Positions 24,801 to 37,400 of a stretch of 64,000 bases of DNA are shown one piece after another. The position numbers and the translations under genes were made by a program. The notes below the pieces were generated by a model, which ran no database searches, was not told the origin of the DNA, and was given only the letters and a program-made list of their open reading frames with translations. This stretch comes from Urophycis tenuis (taxonomy: Eukaryota > Chordata > Actinopteri > Gadiformes > Phycidae): contig JAXIVH010000002.1 of assembly GCA_036785325.1 (NCBI GenBank), forward strand, positions 540,001-604,000. The letters are read 5' to 3'. How positions within the stretch are numbered: the first letter of the stretch is position 1; the number at the start of each line of letters is the position of its first letter.

Positions 24801-27800
24801 AGGCGAGGAGGTTCCTGATGACAGTGTCAGAACAGTGGTGCTTGTGGCAGCCCTTGTGTATAGTGTGTGTTTACAATGAGGTTGGTGTAACACTTGCAGC
24901 AGAGCAAACTATAGTATCTAATGTAGGTTCACTTTCACTGTACCTTATCAAAAGAATAACTAATGCCTGCCCGCTCGAGTGAGACTGTATGTTCGGTGAC
25001 CAACAGAAGAGTGTGCACGGGAGGAGGCTTCACTGAGGAACAGGCTATGGCTTCTCCAACCCCGGCTCTGGAAGTAGAAAAACAAAAACATATTTTCCTG
25101 TTGCAATCCAATTTTTCCCAGTATCCAAATATTCACTGGCATCTTCAGAGAGGAAATATTGGGCACACAATGATAATTCCAAACAGCGATAAGAACACAG
25201 AGGGCCACAGCAATCAGGGATGCACAAACCACAACTTCCAACTTCCGTTACACACTTGACTGTCTCGATAAGTGCTGTCTACAAATGGCGGTATATCACT
25301 GCCAAAAATCGCGAGCAGAAATGTCTGCACTCTGCTAAACTAACACATCTGTGCACAAAAAGTATTATTTCCAGCACTATTACTGCATTGTGCAGAGTAT
25401 TTCTCTGGTTGCAAGTTTTTGACACCAAGTGGGTGGAGCCAGTCATGGCTCCACCCATTAGCTGTCGCTAATGTAACAGTTATTTAGTGTAATGGTAAGA
25501 CAGTGATCGTCTAATTGAGTAATAAATCATCACTGTTGCAGTGTTTGTACATCTATATACTGTATATATACAGACAGACAGAAATACTTTAATGATCCCT
25601 GAGGGAAATTGCATAAATGTGTATATCGTAATAAAAACCATATAAAAATGGAAAAGCCCCCTAAATGAGGACTTTCGACAGCCATTTCTTGGAAATCAGA
25701 GAAATCAACCTCTAAATGTGTTAGTTATGTAGTGTTAACTTCTAAAAGTTAGAGCAGTCATGTTTACAGATTCAATGGCCATGGCTGGCACTGGCCACTT
25801 AGTCTCAAAAGATAACCACCACGCAAGCAGAAAAAAATAACCGAGCGAGCAGGAAAATACTTGGTAAGCATGAGAGCCAAGACAGCATTTGTGTGCATGG
25901 GGGCATCAGTTCATGTGTCAACAAATCGTTTTTTCCTCACAGGCTATATAAACTGCTCTCGCAAGTAAATAAATACAACGTAAAAGAGCTCACAATGATG
26001 ATGTCTACGCACCGATGTGTGTGTTGTAAGTGTGAAGTCATTTTTGCTCACGATTTTTGGTAGTGATATTCAGTCATATCAGTAGTTAATGCAATGGAGA
26101 CATATTTTTTGTTGTGGCCAGTTTCAAATAAAATACCAAGGTTTATTATATTCATGCTTTGAACCATGGGTCTACACAATCCATGAGTCCAGAACAATTT
26201 GATTTGTATTTGTAGCCACCTCTGTCTCCTACATTTGTCAGTCTTGGGTTTCTGTGTGTGTTGTGTAGATGGTGAGGCTGCTGCTGTCCAGAGGAGCAAA
26301 CATCAATGCATTCGACAAGAAGGACCGCCGCGCCATTCACTGGGCAGCTTACATGGGTAATGAACACAAATCATTTCAATTCAGATAGCACAGCCTCTTG
26401 GCCAATGGCTACAAAGCTCACCTGTTGCTACTAAAGGGTCATAGTGAGTTTTGTCTTTTGTCTTTCACTTCTAAAGCTGGAGGGACAGTGAAAATAGTAG
26501 TCATAGTAGTAATGTTGGATGGCGTTTTTGCCATGACTCTAAATACGTTGACTATTTTGGCAAAAGGACCAAGCATGCTCATCTTCACTAGGCTATCTGA
26601 GGCGTGTCTGAGAGAAGGTTAAGCTTCTCAGACACTTAAAGTGTCATTTCACGGCGTGTGTGAATGTGTGGAACTCTTGCCAAGTCTTGCCAGCAGTTGA
26701 TGTCCAAGACGGGATTACGTTTTTAGGACACTTGTATATTAACCCCACAGTGTGTGGCACATTTTATATCCAACATCACTCATTATTACGCTCCTGCACA
26801 ACAAACAATGGTACTAAAAATGTATCCCAATGGCTCCTAACTATGGGGATAACACAACCTCCTCCTTTCTTGAACTCTTAGCCCAAATCGCTTTTCTTGA
26901 ATTTAATTCAAAGCACATTCTCTCTGGAGTTTGTCCATCCTGGGCTACTGTAGAAACATGGCAGCCCGTCTGGGAGAGGACCCACTCCCATCTAGATATA
27001 AAGGTGTCATTCTAAGGTACTGAAAACACGATTCTTATTTCCATGGGATTATCATTAATTAAAACATACTTATGAATGTTATACTATATTTTTGCTTAGT
27101 CAGTTTCACTAGATGCCACTAAATAGTTTTGAGTTCATTGCTACCTTGATCCGAAAAACAACTGTACAATTTTGCCTTTAAAATATCATTACCAGCACAC
27201 AGGTCGATGTCATATAACTGCACACAACTTGATTAAAAAACATTTACAAACAAATCTGTGTTTGGGAGGGTTAAAGTGATGGTTCGGAGTAAAATTCACC
27301 CTGAGGTAATTTCCACCAATAATCCAGCCAAATACCCCCTCAGATGCATTTTTAGCGACGGTCAATATTTATCAAGTTTAGGGGTATCAGCCGAATGGCT
27401 TAGTATTGGAGTGTCCGGTACAATGTGTATATCTCGTAAATTACCCCACTAATAATGCATGGATTGTTACCCAACTTCTGTAGTAGTACATATATGGTCT
27501 GTACTCACAAAACGAGGCATTTTAAAGTTTGTAAGTACACCAGGAGTTTATTTAAAAGAGCACTTTTCTGATAGCTTCAACTCGCTGTTGCTAAGGCTAC
27601 CGCTGCGTCGACGTCTCTTCCGTCTTTCCGGATAAGTTCGTAAAAGTCCTCTTCAAAACTCACAAGTGTAAGGAAAAAGTTAGTGAATTCAACACTCCAT
27701 CTAATTTCAAGTATTCAATTATTCCAGTTGTCAATACATTTCACTTTAACCACTACATTGTATGCCCCTGGTCTGGTGCATAAAATGTGTCTACATAGAC

Positions 27801-28373
27801 TCTTCTGATTACTTAATTGTTCATAAAAAATATTAGGGTGCCGCCTTGTAAACATTGCATTAAATTCTTCCACATATATATTTGACATTTGTTCTGCATT
27901 CAGAATAGCTAATAACTAATCTCAAAATACGTTGCTATGCCAACAAATGCTATGGGTATGATGTTTACATTGAAGTCCAAGCCCAGCTCAGTCTTGGGTA
28001 CCTTGAAATGGTCGTGACTCGTGTAATTGTATTGTAATTATATTTATACATTGTCAAACTTTGGTCTGGCAGGTCACATTGAGGTGGTGAAGCTGCTGGC
28101 ATCCCACGGGGCAGAGGTGGCTTGCAAGGATAAGAAGTCGTACACGCCACTCCACGCCGCAGCTTCCAGCGGCATGATCAGCGTTGTCAAATATCTGCTG
28201 GACCTGGGAGTGGATGTGAGTCACTTACTTACTTACTTGCGTTTAGTCTGTTAATACCATCAAGACTGCTGCATTTTTTTTGTTTTTGGCAAATCATAGT
28301 GGTCCTACCTGTGTGGCTTATTTCACTGCGCAAAGGCTTCTCCTACAGCCCCCTTTATATATATATATATATA

Positions 28374-28418
<45 letters not shown>

Positions 28419-31400
28419 GTATTTTCCGCACTATAAGGCGCACCTAAAAACCTCAAATTTTCTCAAAAGCTGACAGTGCGCCTTATAATCCGGTGCACCT
28501 TATATGTGGACCAATATTGATGAAATAAATGTTGTTAAACCAGAAAACGTCATGGGTATGGCTGGATATTATCAATGGCTGAATATTATAAATTGTTTTC
28601 GATCTGACACAGGTTTCAATACTATCGCTACAGACACTCCCCCGGAACGCCCACCAGGCGAAAATCGCCGAGCACAAAAACGCTTGGTCGCTCGTCAGTG
28701 TGAGCGTAGGGTAAGAGAAACGCAGAGTTTAAACTCAAGGCGATCAGTCACGCAGTAGAACACGGGAATAGAGAAGCAGCGAGAGAAAGATAAACGAAAT
28801 ACCACGTCACTGACTTTACCTCGGGGAAAATAATAAAACAGCTGTTTATTCATTTTGGGAGTGAACGGAGTTGTCGGAACGCTGGTTTGTAATCTATTAA
28901 TAAAGCTTGACTGACCTATCTGACTGTTTTGTTGACATTCTCTTTAGCGCAGCTCCATCGAATGGATTCATAACGTAACCCCAGCCTCTACTGTAGCGTC
29001 TATTGTGTGGAACTCTTGCCAAGTCTTGCCAGCAGTTGATGTTAATGTCCAAGACGGGATTACGTTTTTAGGACACTTGTATATTAACCCCACAGTGTGT
29101 GGCACATTTTATATCCAACATCACTCATTATTACGCTCCTGCACAACAATGGTACTAAAAATGTATCCCAATGGCTCCTAACTATGGGGATAACACGACC
29201 CCCTCCTTTCTTGAACTCTTAGCCCAAATCGCTTTTCTTGAATTTAATTCAGCGTCTATTCTATGCGCCTTATAATGCGGTGCGCCTTATATATGAACAA
29301 AGTTTTAAAATAGGCCATTCATTGTAGGTACGCCTTATAATCCGGTGCGCCTTATAGTGCGGAAAATACGGTATATATATATTATATATTGCTAACCCCC
29401 ATAGCTCAGCGCTGATTGCAATTGTTTTTCAAATTCATTCTCTATGGACGTACCTTACTCAGATCCAGTGCAATGTGGTGACTTTATATGCAATGGGCAA
29501 TGAAATGCAATTTACTGTACTGTATATGCAATAGACGTGTTGCTTTCTAAGTAGATGGATTTTTCCTACTTCTGAGTTGAAAATGCATAATTTTGTCAAA
29601 CCAGATGAAATCACCACTGTAATGTTATAAGATAAGAGATGCGATAAGATTTTATTGATCCCTCATGGGGGGAATTCACATGTTGCAGCAGCATAGGTTA
29701 CAAGATTACAGTGCACAGGAGCAACCATAGTGCAGAGATATACTATTTACATGCCGCATATCTACAAAATTGTGGTTATTTACAGCATATAGCCGTGTAG
29801 GTTATGTGTGAACAATTGAGTATGAATATAAGTGAATAGGAATTTTGCACAAGTAGCCAAGCAGCAGCTATATCTGACAATGATGATGTTTGTATAGTCT
29901 AATTGCTGATGGGAAGAAGGACCTGTGGTAGCATTCCTTTGTGCACCGTGGATGGTGTTGTCTGGCGCTGAAGGAGCTGCCCAGGCCATTCAGTTTCATT
30001 GAGAGGAAACCGTCTCAATGGAGTCCAGAGAGCACCCCAGGACATGGCCCCCCTTCTTATATCGAGACTCCCCCACAGCAGCAAACCACTGCCCGGACCT
30101 GGGCTGATGCCACCACTGTATCATAGAAGGTCTTTAATACTGTAGTACACACCAAAGAACATCAGCCTCCTCAGCAGGTGGAGATGACTTTGGCCCTTCT
30201 TGTACAGTTTGTTGTTGAGGTGAACCCCCTGGTGTCTGTAGGAACTGATGCTCTCAATGTTCATGTCCTGGTTGTTTACCAGCAAGATCCGGGGTTTTCT
30301 CCTGTAGAAGTCAACCACCATCTCTTTGGTCTTGCCGGCATTCAGGTGAAGGCAGTTCAATTTAGGCCATTCAGCAAAGTCCCCAATGAGTTTCCTATAT
30401 TCACCTTCATTCCCCATTGAGATACACCTACAATGGCTGTATTATCAGAGAATTTGTGTTATACTTTGATGTTTAATTTTGGAGTTGGTTCTGATGGTCA
30501 CAGCTTTGGGTACTGGTGTGTGAAACTTTATCCTAGGAAATGTGCAACTTAGCTGAAGCACTAGGGGGCCTTGTTGCGCCTTGTCATCTCATTGAAAAAC
30601 TGAAGCTTTTCTCCCAACACCAGACATAAATCACTCACCTTTCGGCGAAATTCACCGTTTTGAAACCAAAATAGGTGACCTACGTGAATTGTGTAGATTC
30701 GATGAGAAATATATATTTTTTTTTTTTTGGGGGGGGGGGGGGGTAGGTTCAGGCCATAACGGTACGCACCGTTGGGTGACGAGTGGAAGACGAGACACAA
30801 TCACTAGCGCTGAGACGACGAGAGTCTCTCAGTGGCAGTGATTGGGTCTCGTCTTCCACTCGTCACCCAACGGTGTGTACAGAGCTAGTGAGCGGAGCTG
30901 AGCGGTGCGTACAGAGCTAGTGAGCGGAGCTGAGCGGTGCCAATATTCCGCTCCTCTCTCTGTTCGCTCGGCCACTCTTCGCTCAAAATGGCGTCCGGCC
31001 GCTCCGCTCATTTTCGCTCCCCGCTCCACTTAAAAATCATGCCGCTCCACTTAAAAATCATGCCGCTCCACTGAAATCGTTCCACGCTCGCTCCAATTTA
31101 AATGAGGGAGAAATAATCTACTACGAATTGCCACCTTAAACAGAAAACGTACATACTAAAGAACTAAGAGCAACGGCAATATATTTCAGTCATAGAACGT
31201 CTATTTTAAAAGATAGACAAGTGCAACAAGAAGAGACGTTTGGATTTGGGCATGCCTCAGACTCGTGGTGTGAGCGGTATCGGAGCGACACTGGAGCAAA
31301 ACAGAGCGGCCGCTCCGGCGTCTAAATAAAAAACCGTTCCACGCTCCAGCAACATTCCATCCGCTCCACTCCTTGCTCGCTCGCGCTCTTCTCCGCTCAC

Positions 31401-34400
31401 TAGCTCTGTGTGTGTGTTTGCGTGCGTGCGTTCTCATACGGGCAGTCACTGCATTATTTTGCCCCTTTCTCCTCCCTTTTTCCATCTACGGCCTGCGGCC
31501 TACTGAACTCCACCTAGTCTAACTAAACACAAATAAACTATTTATTGACTGAGACAGCCTCTATTTCCATTTATTTCTATAGTCTGTGGTGTAATTCAGT
31601 AGTGATTATTGTGGTTCACAGGTTACCCTTACCACATTGTGACTCATATGCTGTAAATGTTAGACCCAGTGACAGGCTGGCATGAAATGTCTTGCAAAAT
31701 ACTTAGGCCATAATATTTTTGACTAATAGCTGAAGTTAAGTTTCTCCAGCTCTCCCCAGGTTGGCACAAAATGCATCTCAAAATGCATCAAATTGATGCT
31801 TTAAAATATGGAGTATTCAAAATGTTCTTCCGTGGGAGCATGCCCCCGGACCCCCCTAGAGGGATCTTATCCTTCTCACCTTTTTCACCCCTGACCCGTT
31901 TTCATGCCTGAACACTCTTTGAGCACCCCCTCCCCTTTGTTCTCTCATCAAAGCAGATGACATGCAGTGCATGTGTGAGATATGCCGAGCACCAGGCAGC
32001 ATTCAGGCAGCATTTCATTGTAGATTCACATACAGATCAAAAAACAGGGGCACAACTGTAGGCACAAATCTTAGGAAAAAAACGACAAATGCTGTAATAT
32101 TTGAACAAAAAATTATGCTGACAAATTTGGAAACACCTTGGCACTTGGCAGGCCTCCCATTCCCATACACATAGTCACTTAACAGAACCAGCCACCCTCG
32201 ACAGAACCTTCATTAGATTAGATTAGATTGATTGTATAATTTTGGCCAAATTATACAGAAATCCAATTTTTGGGGCATATAACAGCGGTGGATATAAAAA
32301 CAATGTCAAGGTTTAAAGAAAAGACATGTTGTAAAATTAGGATTAATCTAGTTGCCAACTATATTCAAAATATATCCACCTGAATCGTGTAGATCCTGAG
32401 GGTTTTTTTGGGGGGGAGGGAGTCTGATGTATGAGCACAATGTCCATAGAATGGAGTGAGACCAGACAGGGTTCAGAAAGTTGTGACATGCCTTGAGTCT
32501 TCTCATACCAGCAGTTATGATTAGGCCTGCACGATTAATCCAATTTTCATCGTCATCGCGATGTGAACGATGTGAACGTGATAAACACATCGCAAAAGCT
32601 GGTCTGTAATGCAATAAGTTCGCCACGCACACTCGGGCCATCCTTCAAAATATTTAGGACCGACCCAAATATTGATTTTTTTTTCCCCTTTTAGTTCGAC
32701 CGACTTGCCGTTTGTAAACTTGCATGAAGACCGACCGTTGTTTTTTATTACTCTTCAAACAACTAATGCAACTACAATAAAATCCTATTAACTTAATTTT
32801 AGTAAGTATTGCGAATATAAATTGCCTACACACATAGGCTACGTTCTTTCTTTTATATTCGCTTCATTTCATCAATGGTCCGTGCTTGTCTGTCATGATG
32901 GCTGCAGCTGCAGTAAAGAAAATGTTTACGGTCATTCAAAGTTATACGGGTTCAGGCACCGTAGCAATAAGTCCAACATAAAAAAATGCATTGAAATATC
33001 TCGTCACCGCTATAACGTGACGTGTCGACTGATGTCAAGGAGACCACTAAACTTTTACAGTCAGTGACTTCACGATATGCACATTTGTTTAAATTCATAC
33101 TGATGTATTCACCATGACCAACATTGTACTTTCTTTTTTATTCTTTTTTATTTATCGCAAGTCATATCATCATCGCAATATTGAACAGTGTGATCGCACA
33201 TCGCACATTTTGCCGATATCGTGCAGGCCTAATTATGATCCTGTCGCCATTTGGCTCATCTGATCCAAGATGGCTGCTTAGTCTTCTCGTCACTTTGTTG
33301 CAGGAAAACTAAAGGCTGGTTTATGCTTCTGCGTAGGGATTGGGTCGTGATCACGCAATGGCCACGCAGTTGCTCGGACACAGTCATGAGCCTGTGATGG
33401 TTCTGTGTGAAGTTTACGTGGGGTTTACGTCTCGAAATGCAGTTCATTGCCACACCAGTAGAGGGACCAGAATACAGATTACTAGCGAATTAAAAAAAAA
33501 GTTTACAGAAATGACGGCAAAAGTTATATATATATGTTGTCGCCAATCAGTCGAAGGATTTATCAAGGCTGTGTTTACACCGTAGCGGTGTTTACGAGTG
33601 GAAACCGGAAAAGCGATCTCCAGCCAATGTAGTTCGCGGACCAATCACAGCCAAAGCCGCTGCGTTGGGGTTGCGTCACCTCGATGCGCGTCTGGGATTT
33701 TGGGAGGTGCACGTTGAGGACGTAAAGGGTCCGTAAAGGGTCCCAAACCCCCCAGCCTTAAGCAGCCGTCTGCTTGGGGGGGGGGGGGGGGCAGCAGCGC
33801 GATATAGACTACAGACTCTGCAGACTCTGTACTACATTGAACAATTTTTTATTAAACACTGAATATTAAATAAAAATTAAATATTATAATAAATAAATAA
33901 TAAGCTTTTCAAAATAACATCTGGAATGAGAACAATGCAAATATAATGTGCAATTTTAACTAAAGAAAGTTCAAAACATGTGCAGAGGTGGTCAGTCACT
34001 ACTTATGGCAGAGCTGTGGTAAAGCCACCCTGCATGTTTAGGGTCCATAGCCCACTCCCACCCACTACGTCGGTGTTTAGAGGGTTGACGGGGATCGGGC
34101 GGTGGAGGTGATGGTGGTGGTGGTGGTGGTGGGGGAGGAGGAGGCGATGCGGAGGGAGAGGTAGGCTTCATCACACGAAGAAGCCTGCAATTTTTGGTTG
34201 GGTTTTTCGGTCCATTTGGCTGTGTACAATTTCTAGAAAATCATGTGCAATCGTCAAAAGTAGGCTATAAGACAGCCAGGTGTAAACGGTAAACGCAACT
34301 AGCCTTGATAAGAAAACATTACGCCTAGGCCATCCTTAAAAATATTTCTGTTTGCAGTAACAACCCCAAAAATTTAAAAAAAGGGTCGGTAGGTAGGTCT

Positions 34401-37400
34401 TTTTTTTTTTTTTTTTTTTAATTTAAAGTAAAAGAAAAAGTACAATTTTGGTCATGGTGAATACGTCTGTATGAATTTAAGCAAATGTGCATATCGTGAC
34501 GTCACTGACCGCGTCTCCAACACGTAAAAGTTTTGTGGTCTCCAGTCGACACGTCACTTTATAGCAGTGTCAGGATATTTCAATGCATTTTTTTATGTAG
34601 GACTTATTGCTACGGTGCCTGATTCCGTATAACTGAATGGTGACCGTGAACATTTTCTTTACTGCAGCCGCAGCCATCATAACAGACAAGCACAAACCAT
34701 TGATCAAGTGAAGCGAATATAAAAGAAAGAACGTAGCCTACCTGTGTATGTACAGGGTTCCCGCGGGTCCTTAAAAAGTCTTAAAAGCATTGAATTTATG
34801 AATTTGGAAATAATACCTTAAAAAGACTTGAAAAAGTCTTGAATTTTGATACCTGGGTCTTAAATTTGAATTTCGATTTGATTACGATTTTGGCTTCCCA
34901 AAACGATCATTCTGCCACCCGCCGTGTTTTGTGTGGTAAATGGAGCGAACCCTTCTTTCTCCACCTGCGCACTCCGCTGCGCCCCGCCCCCGCCTGAAAA
35001 CTTGCAAGATATGTCACGCGACCGTGTCTGCACCTCAAGCGAATACGACCAATCTATTTAACCACTTAAAAGTCCGCACACAGAGTAATACATGACCAAG
35101 CAATGAAGGAAAAAATGAAAAGCTCCTCCACTCCTGCCACCGCAACACAGACCTCAATTAAGGAGACCCTATACAATGCCACCCCATATCCAGCCAGCTC
35201 CCGCAGGCACAAAGAAATAACAGATGCAATCCCATACATGATTGCCAAAGACATGTGCCCTATCAACACCGTTAGCGACCCGGCGTTCAATAAACTGATA
35301 AACACATTGGACAAGCGGTATGTGTTACCACCACGTCACCATTTCAGTAGAATTGCGCTGCCTGCCCTTTATGACGAATGTCGCGGAAAAGTTGCAAGAG
35401 AAGGTTAAATTATATATTATATTTTGCCACCACAGCGGACCTATGTTTGAGTCGCAACATCAAAAACATTTTTTGATTTTTTTTTTTAAATCAATAAATA
35501 ATCGTCTAATCGCAATTACAATATCAATCAAAAATAATCGTGATTATCATTTTTTACATAATCGAGCAGCCCTATTCAAAGGTAATTCTGTATTAAAATT
35601 ACTAAATAAACAAATGCCGTTACAGTCCATGAAACATAGGAAGTACACGTATGAAAAGAAAACAGTAAACCAGAAAGCTGCGCACGTAAAGCCTGCGCCG
35701 GTCTGCTGCTGCTGCCTACACGTCACTGCACTGATATCAGTCCAAGATCCTGGAATTTTGTGCTGCGCCTGTTCTTTTTGAATATTTTGAATATTGAACA
35801 GTGTGATCGCACATTTTCACAATGATCTGGTCTCAGCAGATACCTTGACTCTGTTGGTTGTTATGTCATATTTGGAAGCTCAATCTGTAACTTTTTTTCA
35901 TAAAAATCTCACCAGAAGTAACCATTTAAAGGGTTATTTTTCAAAATTTTCTTCCGGGGGGGCATGCCCCCGGACCCCCCTAGTGTTACTAGGTTGTCAA
36001 CACACAGCACCACTGCTACAAAAAAATCTAGGGGAAACATATATTTTCATATATAGAACTTTGTGTGTGTATAGGGTGAGCCCTATATGGCAGAGGTTGG
36101 TGGCAGTGATATTTGCTGTGGGGTCGCGGGCTTTGATAATCTCACTCCTTTTTGACCGTTCCTCTGTTTGCATCCCTGGGCTTTACAGTCCACATTTTCA
36201 CATTTGTTTGAGAAATAATAACGTTATTAATCATAATGAACACATTTCAAAAAAATTGTTTTTCTTTGCCGGTAGGTCTGTGAAATAGGCCGTGAAATAG
36301 GTATTAAGTTTTGATATGAATGGTCTTAAAAAGGTCTTAAAAACACTTGAATTTGACTTGAAGAAACCTGTAGGAACCCTGTATGTAGGCAATTTATATT
36401 TGCGATATTTACTAAAATATAATTAATAGGGTTTTATTGTAGTTGCATTAGTTGTTTGAAGAGTAAAAAAAAAAACGGTTGGTCTTGACGTTAGTTTACA
36501 ACCGGCAAGTCGGTCGGACTCAAAGGGAATAAATATAAATATTTGGTTGGTCCTAAATTGACAGGGTCGGTCGGGTTACGGCAAACCAGAATATTTTTAA
36601 GGATGGCCCTATCAAAATAATTTCAGATAGCCTACTATGAGCGAACAGTTGACAGGTTATCCTAGTATTTATATCATTTAGATGAATAATTATCATACCT
36701 CGATGCGACAGGTTGATTGTCGGCTATCCAACTTCCAGATGAACGTCTTCCCCAAAAAGTTTTTTTTTTTTTTTACCCCGGATAAACCGCGAACGATAAT
36801 AGATAGCATGATGACATTAAACCACCAGAAGCCGCTGTTCGGACGCACGGTTTGGAGGCGTATATTTCGGAAGCCTAGATTTTAAAAACTTTTTTTTTTG
36901 GTTGTTTTTTGTTTTTTAAATGCGTTCTGCAGAGAAGGGAGACTGGCGTTGGTCAGGGTTTGGAATGAAAGGGAGCAACAGGACAGAGTAACACGGCGAT
37001 ATAATTTTTTTTTTTTTTTGAAGACGTTTGTTAAGGCGGCAGGCGTGTGTTGCTTAGGCAGCCGCCTAAGCTGTAAAGGGCTGTGGGAAAACCTGCTGTT
37101 CATAATAGAGAGGTTGGTATGACTATGCCCTCAAGGTTAACCTCCCAGACACCACTATTATCTCTTTTTAATTCACTTATCAATTATTACCCACTTCCTG
37201 ACGGGGCTCCCAACAGCTACACCACACGCAAAAATACAAAGATTCGTTCTATTTACTTAAAGTGGTTGTCAAAACAAATAGTTATGTGCAGTTATGAAGT
37301 GTATAAATACAATTGACAAAATGTTCAATGTTGCCTTCCTTGTTGTTCAGAACCCTTTTATCTATGCTGTTAAAAAGGCAGTCCGCTTTGTGTGTAGTAT

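Larger units (their letters stand above)
34327..36610 (-). mobile_element. Family X, short copy in reverse orientation, split by a hAT-like element (intron 7)
   Basis: The ends are taggccatccttaaaaatat at 34327 and its inverse ending ggatggcccta at about 36610. Removing the insertion at about 34752-36386 leaves roughly 650 bp that match the 48366 copy inverted, including the same internal deletion junction. Confidence 0.8.

Noticed and set aside
31201..31485. 94-codon minus-strand frame
   Set aside because: It lies in a hAT-like MITE with repeated gctccgctc words; there is no protein family match.
33992..34174. Proline-rich minus-strand frame
   Set aside because: It is a translation of a GGT repeat, with no other support.
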